Positions 43,512-52,119 of a DNA stretch of 64,000 bases are shown here, in pieces (position 1 is the stretch's first letter; the number at the start of each line of letters is the position of its first letter). The position numbers and the translations under genes are program-made. Below the pieces are notes generated by a model. It did no database searches. It had not been told where the DNA came from and saw only the letters and a list, made by a program, of their open reading frames with translations. This DNA is from UBA2705 sp963977125. Its GTDB lineage: Bacteria > Pseudomonadota > Alphaproteobacteria > Micavibrionales > Micavibrionaceae. Location of the stretch: positions 310,001-374,000 of the forward strand of contig CAXBNJ010000001.1 in assembly GCA_963977125.1 (NCBI GenBank), in the 5' to 3' direction.

Positions 43512-44369
43512 TTAGCTTAACGCTAATGCGGGGGTGTTTTGCGCTGCAGCTGCTGCGACAACAGGGGCTTTATTATCTTCGCTGCTATAGATAGAGCGAA
43601 CGGCATCACGTAAATGGTCAATACGATTATTCCAACCGTTTAAGAACACGCTTTGTGATGAATCGCGATCGACAATATTATCATAGAAGTCTAAACGCCA
43701 ATTAAGCATAGCGCCAACATCACCATTGGTTTCAGCAACCATGCGTTTGGCTGTACCAACGCCATGATTAACAGATGCGTCAAAAGCAACAAGCGCGGTC
43801 GCCATATCCATTTTATCCGCGCCGACACTATCCCAGTAACGTTCTTTATAGATAGAAATCGCATCTTCACGCGTTAAATTAAGAACATCGACATCAGGGT
43901 TAGCTTTTTGTGAAATGCCATATTTGGTTAAACCGCCACGGTCACTGCTGTGATTACTAAGCAGGCCTTCGCGTTCAAGTACAAATTCTACAGCTTTATC
44001 AAAATCAGCATCGCCGCCAAAGTCAACTTTGCTCAGCTCTTCATAGCTTGGCGTGTTATAAGTTTTCGATGCAAGCTCGAAGCTTTCCTCAATGGATTTA
44101 CCACTAAAGAGCTGCTCGATAAATGTACCTGCAGCATCAAAGAAGTTATCAATGTCGTTGTTTTTATAAGCGGCATCAAGAACCATGCTCGATAATATAG
44201 TGAGCATAAGTTTGTCTTGATTATATTTCTCACGCTGTTTAGTGCGTGCGCCTGCTTTTTGAAATGGCTCAGTTGGGTTTGGTATAGCACTCGCAGAAAC
44301 GTCTAACCCATGCCCAAGGGGCATGCGTGGGGTAGTGCTTCCTGTTATGTTTGTGCTTGTATGTATCAA
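43512..44369 (-). CDS. GH108-type muramidase (endolysin-like)
   Basis: 285 residues. The Glyco_hydro_108 core (about 120-260) has FDKAVEFVLEREGLLSNHSS with the catalytic-type Glu of the EREG motif, DRGGLTKYGIS, LTREDAISIYKERYWDSVGA and VAFDASVNHGVGTAKRM, followed by WNNRIDHLRDAV. The family lyses peptidoglycan and is common in phages and secretion-linked hydrolases. There is no signal peptide; a Ser/Thr/Pro-rich N-terminus (1-45) and a helical segment come first. No phage genes surround it. It is the last gene of a minus-strand cluster that includes a lytic transglycosylase. Confidence 0.82.
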   Translation of the reverse strand: MIHTSTNITGSTTPRMPLGHGLDVSASAIPNPTEPFQKAGARTKQREKYNQDKLMLTILSSMVLDAAYKNNDIDNFFDAAGTFIEQLFSGKSIEESFELASKTYNTPSYEELSKVDFGGDADFDKAVEFVLEREGLLSNHSSDRGGLTKYGISQKANPDVDVLNLTREDAISIYKERYWDSVGADKMDMATALVAFDASVNHGVGTAKRMVAETNGDVGAMLNWRLDFYDNIVDRDSSQSVFLNGWNNRIDHLRDAVRSIYSSEDNKAPVVAAAAAQNTPALALS

Positions 44370-44440
44370 CTAAACCTCACTTATATATCTTTATATATAA
44401 TAGTATATATCAGAGGCGTTAATTATTCAATAAAGTAGTG

Positions 44441-45505
44441 TTAAGCTACTGATTTTAAATGATCTCTATCGTCAAGCGCTGCGACATTAACAGGGCGATT
44501 GCCTTTGAAATCACGATCAAACTTATCATAAACATCATCAAAAGACAGCGCTTTGCCTGTTGAACTATAGAAAACCCATTTGTTTGAATTGGCAGCAGAG
44601 CTAAATTCGCTAGCGGCCACATTATTAGGATTCTCTTCAACTTGTCTGATGAATTTAACGGCAGCGCCCGCGCCAAGGAAATGCGCCATATATAAATCAG
44701 TATTACTAATATCACGATCAGGGAAGGCGCGCTCTAACGATGCTTTATTATCGAGGCTGAAACGTGCAGCCATATGTGCAGATACGTCATGATTAAAGCG
44801 CAAATCGAGAATTTTTTGTTTAAATTCATCATTTTCAACTTGGGCATATTTGCCAGATGTATCGATTAAGTCCGCATAATTGCCAAGGCCAATTTCATGG
44901 CCGTGTTCTTTGAGGGTGCGTAGCCATGTTTGGTCGATAAATTGATAAGCACCGCGCGCACTACTGGTCGTCGCGGTCATATTCGTGCCAAAGCTGCTTT
45001 CTTTAAAGGCCAGATCAACCAGATAAGATTGGCTAATGCCCGTCTTGCCTTCAGCATCTTTAATGGCGCCGAGCAAATCTTGCGCATCTGTGTCAAAATC
45101 TTCAATGTTGAGAGCGGGCTTCGTTGAGGGCGTTTTATAATTGTTGTCAGTGGATTGAGACGGCGAATCTTCAGTGCCATAATTGCGCTGCCCAATCACA
45201 CGGTCAGATAAAAAATCTTCAATTAAATTACGGTCAGATGTATCCAGTTTATCATAGACGCTTGAACCATCTTCTGTTAGCGCCATTAAAGCGGCGGCAT
45301 TCATCTGGTATTGCCCCTTAGAGAGCAACATCTGGCGACGGTAAAATAAACGCTGCAATTGTGCTTGCGAAAGTGAACCATTATTCACAAACTCATTCGT
45401 TGGTTTTTCATCTGGATCTAAATCTTTTTTACGTTTGTCTTTGCGATCAGTTTTATCTGCAACAACACGATCAAATTCCAGCCGATGTGGCGAGGTATGC
45501 CTCAT
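44441..45505 (-). CDS. Lytic transglycosylase-like protein (SLT fold), no signal peptide
   Basis: 354 residues. A charged N-terminal region (1-140) precedes an SLT-type catalytic domain with Glu169 in LAFKESSFGTN and TTSSARGAYQFIDQTWLRTLKEHG, followed by HDVSAHMAARFSLDNK and DLYMAHFLGAGAAVKFI. The form is common in alphaproteobacteria. The C-terminal part is paralogous to the membrane-anchored enzyme at 35982, but here there is neither signal peptide nor membrane anchor, so reaching the wall would need a dedicated export route. Confidence 0.8.
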   Translation of the reverse strand: MRHTSPHRLEFDRVVADKTDRKDKRKKDLDPDEKPTNEFVNNGSLSQAQLQRLFYRRQMLLSKGQYQMNAAALMALTEDGSSVYDKLDTSDRNLIEDFLSDRVIGQRNYGTEDSPSQSTDNNYKTPSTKPALNIEDFDTDAQDLLGAIKDAEGKTGISQSYLVDLAFKESSFGTNMTATTSSARGAYQFIDQTWLRTLKEHGHEIGLGNYADLIDTSGKYAQVENDEFKQKILDLRFNHDVSAHMAARFSLDNKASLERAFPDRDISNTDLYMAHFLGAGAAVKFIRQVEENPNNVAASEFSSAANSNKWVFYSSTGKALSFDDVYDKFDRDFKGNRPVNVAALDDRDHLKSVA

Positions 45506-45598
45506 AATTCTACTCCACTAATTTTATGCTCACATATTAGCATTTTTATCATTAATATGCAAAATTTTTCGGGCGGTGCTGTTGAATAATATAAATGA

Positions 45599-46807
45599 TT
45601 ATGGGCCTGAAAAGCCTTCATATTTGGCGATAGCCTCTGGCGGCGTTACGGTTGCGGCAACATTAATAGTGTCACTTGCGCTCGCAGGGGCCGTCATATC
45701 ATCTTTGATCAGCGGTGCTGATAATTTATCGAGGTTGTTCGCCTCGAATGCTTTTATGCCGCCTTTGAGTTTTTCAAGCTTATCTGTATCGACGCTGAAT
45801 TGTGGAATGTAATTGCCACCATTTTGCGCGATTGTATCTAACGTGCCATCTAAAGCGGTTTGAGCATGGGCTTCTAAATTAGAATCCCACTCTGCATCAA
45901 AGTCACTTTCAAGCGCATTATTTATAGATATAATACCCTCATTCATTTTAGTAACAGTATCTAAATCAACAGAGCCTAATTGTTGACTGTACACTTGATA
46001 GGCCGTTAAATCATCCGTGGCTTCAAATCCCATAGATTCAGCGAGTTTATCGAAAGCTTCATAACGTTCACCTTCTGATGTTGCCCAAAATTCACTTTTT
46101 CGCTCATCACGAATGCCGTTAAGTAAAGAAAGAGGGACATCGCTAGCTGTAAGCGCTGCGCGCTGTGCAGGGTCAGCAAGTTTTTGTTCAAATGCAATCA
46201 TCTCAGCGGCCTCATTATAGACGCCAGCTTGTTCTTCGACGAGAGGCGCTAAGCAAATGCTGTGTTCTTCTTCATAGGCAGGCTTTTCCGCGCTTGTAAT
46301 ATAACGGCCGTCAGCGTGTTGTGGCGCTCTTAAATTGCCTTCAGCGGCACCGTTTTCAAGGCTGTAATCAAGGTCATTGCTCATCGTTGATGCGACCGTA
46401 GCTGAAGCTAAATCTATCTCTGCGCTGTTGATCTTGCCGCCTGTATAGCTTTTAATTGAATCTGTAAGGCCAGAGAAATCAAAATCAATGGCATTGCTGA
46501 TGGTGTATAATTCAGGAAAGTTCCGGAGTAAGTCAGTGCCTTGTCTGAGTATGGCCAGATTAACGGAACCGTTATCATAGGCGCGCGTGCTTGTTTGGAA
46601 GCTGCCACCCATGGCGCTAACATTGCTTTGTTTGCGTGCAGCTGCACTTTCCCCGTGTTGAATTAACACATGTGAAAGATCGCTCTCATCTAATTCATCA
46701 CGCAAAAAGTCAAAGTCATGAAGTGCTGTTCCCGCATGAGTGAACGCTGTCCTCAAACTTGAAGACGCGGTATTTTTGATTATATCGTTTACGTGACTAT
46801 TACTCAT
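45599..46807 (-). CDS. Hypothetical protein, 402 aa
   Basis: Not recognised. Acidic, Ala/Ser/Asp-rich, soluble, with a single cysteine, no signal peptide and no membrane segment. The composition (few Cys, many small polar residues) resembles secreted or filamentous proteins exported without a cleaved signal. A perfect CtrA-type box lies 24 bases upstream of the start. It heads the three-gene minus-strand run toward the transglycosylase and muramidase genes. Confidence 0.6.
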   Translation of the reverse strand: MSNSHVNDIIKNTASSSLRTAFTHAGTALHDFDFLRDELDESDLSHVLIQHGESAAARKQSNVSAMGGSFQTSTRAYDNGSVNLAILRQGTDLLRNFPELYTISNAIDFDFSGLTDSIKSYTGGKINSAEIDLASATVASTMSNDLDYSLENGAAEGNLRAPQHADGRYITSAEKPAYEEEHSICLAPLVEEQAGVYNEAAEMIAFEQKLADPAQRAALTASDVPLSLLNGIRDERKSEFWATSEGERYEAFDKLAESMGFEATDDLTAYQVYSQQLGSVDLDTVTKMNEGIISINNALESDFDAEWDSNLEAHAQTALDGTLDTIAQNGGNYIPQFSVDTDKLEKLKGGIKAFEANNLDKLSAPLIKDDMTAPASASDTINVAATVTPPEAIAKYEGFSGP

Positions 46808-46830
46808 GCGCTAATTGTAATACGTAAACA

Positions 46831-46845
46831 TTAATATGGTGTTAA
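46831..46845. promoter_or_regulatory. CtrA-type binding site upstream of the 402-aa unknown
   Basis: TTAATATGGTGTTAA is an exact TTAA-N7-TTAA match, 23 bases before the start codon at 46807. Its closeness to the gene fits either activation of a very short leader or repression. Confidence 0.5.
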
Positions 46846-46896
46846 AAACTCCCTATCATGTTGAAATAAATAGAAAATAAGACTGTTTTTAAATAA

Positions 46897-46927
46897 AAAA
46901 ACACCCGATAAAATATCGGATGTTTTT
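46897..46927 (-). terminator. Terminator after the 46963 gene
   Basis: A 14-bp stem (46897-46910 with 46914-46927). The single imperfect pair is G-U only when read on the minus strand, and the A-run gives a U-tract there, so it serves the minus-strand gene. Confidence 0.85.
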
Positions 46928-46962
46928 AGGTAGGTAGAGTAGAAAAATCTTATCGTTTTTCT

Positions 46963-47538
46963 TTAAGCTGCCGCTAATCTTGGGGCAGGTATAAAGGCCA
47001 ATGTTGGCTTGTAAGCAGGGTTGATTTTTTCATCATTACTGGCTTCTTGCGCGAGATTGCCAATGATGCTTACCCCAGCGAGAAGCTCAAAGCTTTCGCC
47101 CGTTTTCAAAGCGGCCATATTATTGCCTAAAGCAGAAGGGCTTTTATTAAAGTTCGCAGCAATGGCGGAAAAGCCTTGCGCTTCACTTGATAAAGCTTTG
47201 TAGCTTGTAAAGTTGTGGCCTAACAAACCCATAACTTGACGTGATGTATCTTTAACCCAGCTAACCGCATCTGAGAAGCTCCACTGTTTATCCGTCGAGG
47301 CATTCCATGCTTGTGTAAGCATTGTTTTTTGTGCGCTTAGCATTGCGGCGTGGCTCATGCGTCTAATGTCATGGGCGCTTGTATGGTAAGAACCGCTAAC
47401 GCCTTGCATCGCTAAAGTCATCTTGTTCGCTGCTTGCTTGCCTTCGGTTTTATCTGCACCGAAAAACAAATTATCTTTAAATGCAGAGTTTAAATCTACA
47501 TTGGTCGTTATCCCTGATCTTGCGTTTTTAATGCTCAT
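46963..47538 (-). CDS. Hypothetical protein, 191 aa
   Basis: Not recognised. From ATG 47538 the protein (MSIKNARSG...) is soluble, Ala/Ser-rich and helical, without cysteines, ending PAPRLAAA. No signal peptide. An upstream extension of the frame to 47616 covers promoter-like sequence and is unlikely. It has its own terminator, and an inverted repeat upstream. Its composition resembles that of the neighbouring 402-residue unknown, hinting at a shared pathway, but I see no clear homology between them. Confidence 0.55.
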   Translation of the reverse strand: MSIKNARSGITTNVDLNSAFKDNLFFGADKTEGKQAANKMTLAMQGVSGSYHTSAHDIRRMSHAAMLSAQKTMLTQAWNASTDKQWSFSDAVSWVKDTSRQVMGLLGHNFTSYKALSSEAQGFSAIAANFNKSPSALGNNMAALKTGESFELLAGVSIIGNLAQEASNDEKINPAYKPTLAFIPAPRLAAA

Positions 47539-47589
47539 TTTTTGAACTTTCTTATGTTTATCTAGCCTTAATGTATAACATAAACACAA

Positions 47590-47619
47590 GTTATGCAAGA
47601 AAAAACATTCATGCATAAC
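47590..47619. repeat. Inverted repeat upstream of the 191-aa unknown
   Basis: GTTATGCA (47590-47597) and TGCATAAC (47612-47619) are perfect 8-bp arms 14 bases apart, about 50 bases before the start at 47538; candidate operator. Confidence 0.5.
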
Positions 47620-47779
47620 ATTTTTATTTGATGTGCTCAGCCTGTGTAATCCTATGTTTTGAAAAAAACAGATGAATAATCACGCTTTATGGGGTTTTTC
47701 TTTGTGGCAAATAGTGTTAAATTCTTTATCGTTAATGTCACAGAGTGCAATAGGCACTAATTATAAAGGTAAAACAGAT

Positions 47780-48979
47780 ATGAATATCCATGAATATCAA
47801 GCAAAAGACCTCCTAGAGAAATATGGGGTTAGCGTACCAAAAGGTATAGCTGCGATGAGTGTCGCCGAAGCGGTGGCTGCCGTTGATTCGCTTCCTGGTC
47901 CACTTTATGTACTGAAATCACAAATTCATGCTGGTGGCCGTGGCGCAGGACATTTTACGGATAAGCCAGAAGGTAAGGGCGGTGTTCGTCTGTGTAAAAG
48001 CAAAGAAGCTGTTGAAGAAGCGGCTTTGGACATGATGAATAAAGTTTTGGTCACAAAACAAACAGGCCCAGAGGGCAAAGAAGTACAGCGCCTTTATGTC
48101 ACTGACGGCGTTGATATTGATAAAGAATATTATTGTTCTGTCGTGCTTGACCGCGAAAGCGGCCGCGTAACATTCATGGTTTCTACCGAAGGCGGTATGG
48201 ATATTGAAGAAGTTGCTGAGCACTCACCAGAGAAAATCGTTAAAGCAGCGATTGACCCTGCAACAGGCATGTCACCTTTCCACGCACGTAAATTGGCGTT
48301 TGCACTGGGCCTTGAAGGCGCAGCTGTAAAAAGCGCCGTTAAATTCTTTATGAATTTATACACCTGCTTTGTTGAGCTTGATGCCGCTATCGTTGAAATT
48401 AACCCAATGATTTTGGTTAATAACGAAGTTATGGCGCTTGATGCGAAAATGAACTTTGATGATAACGCGCTATTCCGTCACAAAGACATTGCCGCTTTGC
48501 GTGATGAAACAGAAGAAGACCCAAATGAGAAGCTTGCCACAGATGCTGAGCTTTCTTATGTACGTCTAGACGGTAATATTGGCTGTATGGTTAATGGCGC
48601 TGGCCTTGCCATGTCGACTATGGACATTATCAAGATTTACGGTGGTGACCCTGCAAACTTCCTAGACGTTGGAGGCGGCGCAACAAAAGAGCGCGTAACA
48701 ACGGCGTTTAAAATTATTCTGTCTGATCCAAATGTTGAAGGCATTTTGGTTAATATCTTTGGTGGCATCATGCGTTGCGATGTTATCGCAGAAGGGGTTA
48801 TTGCCGCCGCTAAAGAAGTGAACTTAAATGTTCCGCTTGTTGTGCGCCTAGAAGGCACGAATGTTGACCAAGGTAAGAAACTTATCGCAGAAAGTGGCCT
48901 AGACGTTATTACAGCCAACGACCTTGACGATGCTGCACGCAAAGTCGTCGCAGCAACTAAAGCCGTTAAAGCAGCTTAA
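47780..48979 (+). CDS. sucC: Succinyl-CoA synthetase (ADP/GDP-forming), beta subunit
   Basis: ATP-grasp subunit of the citric-acid-cycle enzyme that interconverts succinyl-CoA and succinate. 399 residues from ATG 47780, where MNIHEYQAKDLLEKYG is the invariable family N-terminus and AAAGG precedes it. KSQIHAGGRGAGHF, EINPM, LDGNIGCMVNGAGLAMSTMD and DVGGGATKERV are all present and favour SucC over malate-CoA ligase MtkA. The alpha subunit gene sucD, almost always the next gene, is absent: a terminator and a DUF3137 gene follow. Confidence 0.94.
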   Translation: MNIHEYQAKDLLEKYGVSVPKGIAAMSVAEAVAAVDSLPGPLYVLKSQIHAGGRGAGHFTDKPEGKGGVRLCKSKEAVEEAALDMMNKVLVTKQTGPEGKEVQRLYVTDGVDIDKEYYCSVVLDRESGRVTFMVSTEGGMDIEEVAEHSPEKIVKAAIDPATGMSPFHARKLAFALGLEGAAVKSAVKFFMNLYTCFVELDAAIVEINPMILVNNEVMALDAKMNFDDNALFRHKDIAALRDETEEDPNEKLATDAELSYVRLDGNIGCMVNGAGLAMSTMDIIKIYGGDPANFLDVGGGATKERVTTAFKIILSDPNVEGILVNIFGGIMRCDVIAEGVIAAAKEVNLNVPLVVRLEGTNVDQGKKLIAESGLDVITANDLDDAARKVVAATKAVKAA

Positions 48980-49011
48980 TAAGCGTTTATTACCTTAATT
49001 AGTATTTTGTT

Positions 49012-49051
49012 AAAAGCATCCATGCATTATAGCGTGGATGCTTTTTTTTTT
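49012..49051 (+). terminator. Intrinsic terminator of sucC
   Basis: AAAAGCATCCA / TGGATGCTTTT 11-bp stem (49012-49022, 49035-49045) and a T-run to 49051. It shows that sucC is transcribed without sucD here. Confidence 0.92.
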
Positions 49052-49072
49052 ATATCTGAGAGTAATGCGCCT

Positions 49073-50053
49073 ATGGTCGATGACTTAGCACAATTAAAAA
49101 ATATGGATGACGAATCCCTTGCCGCGCAGGTAAAGCCTGAGCTTGAAGCTTTGGAACTTGTGCGTCATGCCAAGTTGAAAGTTATGGCACTGCGTAAGAA
49201 GGCGGTAAGGCCTATTATCTTGATCGGCCTGCCGTTTACGGGATTGATTGATTTTATGCTACTCTTTGGTCGTTGGTTTGATGGCGATAATTTTGGCGGA
49301 TTGAGCATTATTTTCCTCGGCGGGCTTTGGTATTGGGTTACCGAACCTAAACGCCAATATACGAAGAATTATAAGGAAGAAATACTGCCGCAAATAGCCC
49401 AGAGCTTGGGCAATTTAAAGTATTTGGCGAAAGGGAAATTAATTGTCGATAGCTTAAAGAGCTCAAAAATTGTACCTCATTACAACCGCCAAAAATGTGA
49501 AGATTATTTCTATGGTGAATATAAAGGGGCGAAGATTGAGCTGTCTGAAATTAAGTTAGAATATGAAAGCGGTTCAAGTGACGACAGGACTGTTGATGTT
49601 GTTTTCGATGGTTTGGTATTTTTGATTGATGTCCCAAAGGATGTGCACGGCCATACAGTCTTGCTGCCTAATAAAAATGGTTTCTTTGAGTGGTTCAATA
49701 AAAAATCTCTGGGGCTTGAACGCGCAGATCTCGTCTCCCTTGAATTTGAAGATATATATGACGTCTATACTAATGACCAAGTCGAAGCGCGCTATTTAGT
49801 GCATCCAAAAATGATTGAAAGCTTTACCGCTTTGTCCAAGGAGTATGAGGGCGGCAAGCTTTGCGCCGAATATTATAATGGGCGATTACTGTTATTACTG
49901 CCGACGAAAGAGAACCATTTTGAGCCCGCTGATATTCATATAGAGGCCACAAATATAGCCACTTTGATTGAAATGAAACATGAGCTGGTCACGGTTCTCT
50001 CTATTGTCGATGAGTTAGAGCTCGCTGTGAGGCGCCATAAACAGGCTGTTTAG
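49073..50053 (+). CDS. DUF3137 domain-containing membrane protein
   Basis: 326 residues from ATG 49073; longer versions of the frame overlap the sucC terminator and are rejected. The N-terminal region is helical and charged (about 1-45), followed by two hydrophobic segments (about 52-95). The DUF3137 body has KIVPHYNRQKCEDYFYGEYKGAKIELSE, FDGLVFLIDVP, YDVYTNDQVEARYLVHPKMIES and the C-terminal helix. Function of the family is unknown. It appears to be a single-gene unit. Confidence 0.8.
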   Translation: MVDDLAQLKNMDDESLAAQVKPELEALELVRHAKLKVMALRKKAVRPIILIGLPFTGLIDFMLLFGRWFDGDNFGGLSIIFLGGLWYWVTEPKRQYTKNYKEEILPQIAQSLGNLKYLAKGKLIVDSLKSSKIVPHYNRQKCEDYFYGEYKGAKIELSEIKLEYESGSSDDRTVDVVFDGLVFLIDVPKDVHGHTVLLPNKNGFFEWFNKKSLGLERADLVSLEFEDIYDVYTNDQVEARYLVHPKMIESFTALSKEYEGGKLCAEYYNGRLLLLLPTKENHFEPADIHIEATNIATLIEMKHELVTVLSIVDELELAVRRHKQAV

Positions 50054-50055
50054 CA

Positions 50056-50499
50056 TCATAAGCTATGGGCGTTGTAATCTGTGAATTTTACAGCAAAATG
50101 ATAGCGTGGTTTTGTGTGCTTACTGGCTGTATTGCTTTCGACGATGTCCAGTTTAATATCCATATGTGCGATATTTAAAGCGGCTTGGAATTGTTCAAAA
50201 GCTTTTGATTTATTCTGTAATTCTTCACAAGCTATTTTTGTCGGAATCCAAGGTGTCGGCTCGTTTTCATGGAGAGGGAATAGGCGCGTTATATTTCTTA
50301 TGCACGGTGTTTGTGTATAGAAATGTTGTACAATGTCGGCTTCGCTTAGAGAGTTGAAAAGGCGGGATAATACGCGATCGCCAGTGTCGATGAAATTTTC
50401 TAAATGTTCTGTATAGTGTTCTTTATAGGTTTCTTGTCTGTTTGAAATAATTGCGGCGAAAAGTTTCTTGCCCAATAAATGGGAATTCTTGGAAGACAT
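50056..50499 (-). CDS. Hypothetical protein, 147 aa
   Basis: Not recognised. Soluble, with no signal peptide or membrane segment; mixed helical N-terminal half (EHYTEHLENFIDTGDRVLSRLF) and a strand-rich C-terminal end (YHFAVKFTDYNA). It ends two bases from the DUF3137 gene, convergently. The frame is clean but the evidence for function is nil. Confidence 0.5.
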   Translation of the reverse strand: MSSKNSHLLGKKLFAAIISNRQETYKEHYTEHLENFIDTGDRVLSRLFNSLSEADIVQHFYTQTPCIRNITRLFPLHENEPTPWIPTKIACEELQNKSKAFEQFQAALNIAHMDIKLDIVESNTASKHTKPRYHFAVKFTDYNAHSL

Positions 50500-50597
50500 A
50501 ATATTGCGTTTAACCTCATAGTGTTTGTGTTTGCTATAAAGTACGGCACCCTATCACGGGGTCAAGAATATGTCAAATTAACGGTTGAGCATAAAGA

Positions 50598-50624
50598 AAA
50601 GCCGCCTGATAATAGGGCGGCTTT
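50598..50624 (-). terminator. Terminator after the SDR gene
   Basis: AAAGCCGCC / GGCGGCTTT stem (50598-50606, 50616-50624) with a U-rich tail on the minus strand, just downstream of the SDR gene. Confidence 0.85.
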
Positions 50625-50663
50625 CCTTATTTATATGTCTGATATCAGTGCTTTAAAAAACGC

Positions 50664-51434
50664 TTAATCACGTCTTTCAACAGCAAGGGGGCCAAAGCTT
50701 TGGCGCTGGCTCATAATTTCTAAGGTGTTAATATTCACATGCTCAGGCATGGTTGCACACCAAAAGACCGTCTCGCAAATATCATCAGCTTGCAGCGGAT
50801 TGGCATTAGCATAGACTTTATTGGCCTTTTCTTCATCGCCCTTAAAGCGGTTTAGGGCGAAAGACGTTTCTGTCATGCCAGGCTCTATATTCGTGACGCG
50901 GATGTTTGTACCATCTAAATCAGCACGCAGGGCGAGTGAGAATTGGCGTGTGAACGCTTTGCTCGCGCAATAGACATGTCCACCAGGATAAGGCCAGTTA
51001 CCAGCGACAGAGCCGATATTAATGATATGGCCTGATTTGTTTTTAACCATGTTTTGCATAGCTTTATGGGAGATAGAGATGAGTGACGTGATGTTCGCGC
51101 CGACCATATTTATGCTGTCATCAATATCACTTTCATGGAATTTTTCACCACCAAGCGCGCCGCCTGCATTATTGATCAGTAAATCAATATTTTCAAATTC
51201 TGCCGGTAATGTATCAAATGCATGCGCAATGCTGGCTTCATCATTGCAATCAAACACCATAAGGTGGTGGGGCGTATCGAGTTCTTCGGATAGAGCATTG
51301 AGCTTATCGCGATTGCGTCCGTGTAAGATAAGTTTGATGTTATGGGCGGCAAATTTATGGGCAAACGCTTTGCCAAAATCGCTTGTCGCGCCAGTGATTA
51401 ATACGCATTTCGGGGTGTGGGCAAGTATGCTCAT
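50664..51434 (-). CDS. Short-chain dehydrogenase/reductase (classical SDR)
   Basis: 256 residues. Cofactor-binding GATSDFGKAFA (15-25, the TGxxxGxG-type loop with Phe in place of a Gly neighbour), LLINNAGGALGG, the catalytic Ser in INIGSVAGN and the Tyr/Lys pair in YCASKAF. Arg after the loop (HGRNRDKL) suggests NADP(H). PGMTETSFALNRFKGDE is the substrate-loop region; the family resembles YdfG-type enzymes that act on small hydroxy acids. It lies 53 bases downstream of gmhA on the same strand. Confidence 0.88.
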   Translation of the reverse strand: MSILAHTPKCVLITGATSDFGKAFAHKFAAHNIKLILHGRNRDKLNALSEELDTPHHLMVFDCNDEASIAHAFDTLPAEFENIDLLINNAGGALGGEKFHESDIDDSINMVGANITSLISISHKAMQNMVKNKSGHIINIGSVAGNWPYPGGHVYCASKAFTRQFSLALRADLDGTNIRVTNIEPGMTETSFALNRFKGDEEKANKVYANANPLQADDICETVFWCATMPEHVNINTLEIMSQRQSFGPLAVERRD

Positions 51435-51487
51435 AGCGGTCTTTACTCTCTTGTAATAGGTTGGTTGATGTAACGATTTATGTCGGG

Positions 51488-52105
51488 TTAAACTAAACCC
51501 AATTCTTTTTCAAGTAAGCCGCAAAACATGTGGCCTAATGTGATATGCATTTCTTGGATGCGGGCCGTGTCTTTATCAGCGACAAGCAAGCTGACATCGA
51601 CAAGATTATGGAGCTCGCCGCCATCTTTTCCTGTAAGGGCGGCGGTTTTAATGCCCATGTCTTTAGCGACATTTATGGCTTTTAACACATTAGGGCTGTG
51701 ACCCGATGTGCTGATGCCGATCAGTAAATCGCCAGCACGCCCTAAGGCTTGTACTTGGCGAGAAAATATATAATCAAAGCCATAATCATTACCGCATGCC
51801 GTAATCGCCGATGTATCAAGCGATAAACAAATACCTGCAATGGGGGCGCGGTCTTGGAAAAGCTTCACAGAAAGCTCGGCGGCGATATGCTGCGCATCAG
51901 CGGCGCTACCACCATTGCCACAAAACATGATTTTATTGCCAGACCTTATTGTGTCAACGGCAAGCGCCAAAAGCGCTTCAAAGTCATTTTGTAGGCTTGA
52001 GAAAACGGTCTCCACAACGGCCAAATGGGCGCTTTTTGTATCTTGCCAAAAGCCATCAATATCAGATGCGAACTGGCTTGAAGTCATGTTTTCTTGTGTG
52101 TTCAT
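51488..52105 (-). CDS. gmhA: Phosphoheptose isomerase (sedoheptulose 7-phosphate isomerase)
   Basis: Converts sedoheptulose 7-phosphate to D-glycero-D-manno-heptose 7-phosphate, the first step toward LPS core heptose. 205 residues with an SIS domain: MFCGNGGSAADAQHIAAEL, LSLDTSAITACGNDYGFDYIFSRQV, GISTSGHSPNVLKAI and EMHITLGHMFCGLLE are the GmhA hallmarks, including the Glu and His zinc/catalytic residues. It fits with kdsB in this window as evidence for an LPS core. Confidence 0.93.
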   Translation of the reverse strand: MNTQENMTSSQFASDIDGFWQDTKSAHLAVVETVFSSLQNDFEALLALAVDTIRSGNKIMFCGNGGSAADAQHIAAELSVKLFQDRAPIAGICLSLDTSAITACGNDYGFDYIFSRQVQALGRAGDLLIGISTSGHSPNVLKAINVAKDMGIKTAALTGKDGGELHNLVDVSLLVADKDTARIQEMHITLGHMFCGLLEKELGLV

Positions 52106-52119
52106 GCTGTGTTTCTTTC

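Noticed and set aside
43512..47538. Prophage remnant
   Set aside because: A muramidase is present, but there is no integrase, holin, capsid, tail or terminase gene and no attachment-site repeat.
47672..47779. 36-codon upstream extension of sucC
   Set aside because: MNIHEYQ at 47780 is the invariant SucC start and has its own AAAGG element.
49007..49072. Upstream extension of the DUF3137 gene
   Set aside because: It reads through the sucC terminator hairpin.
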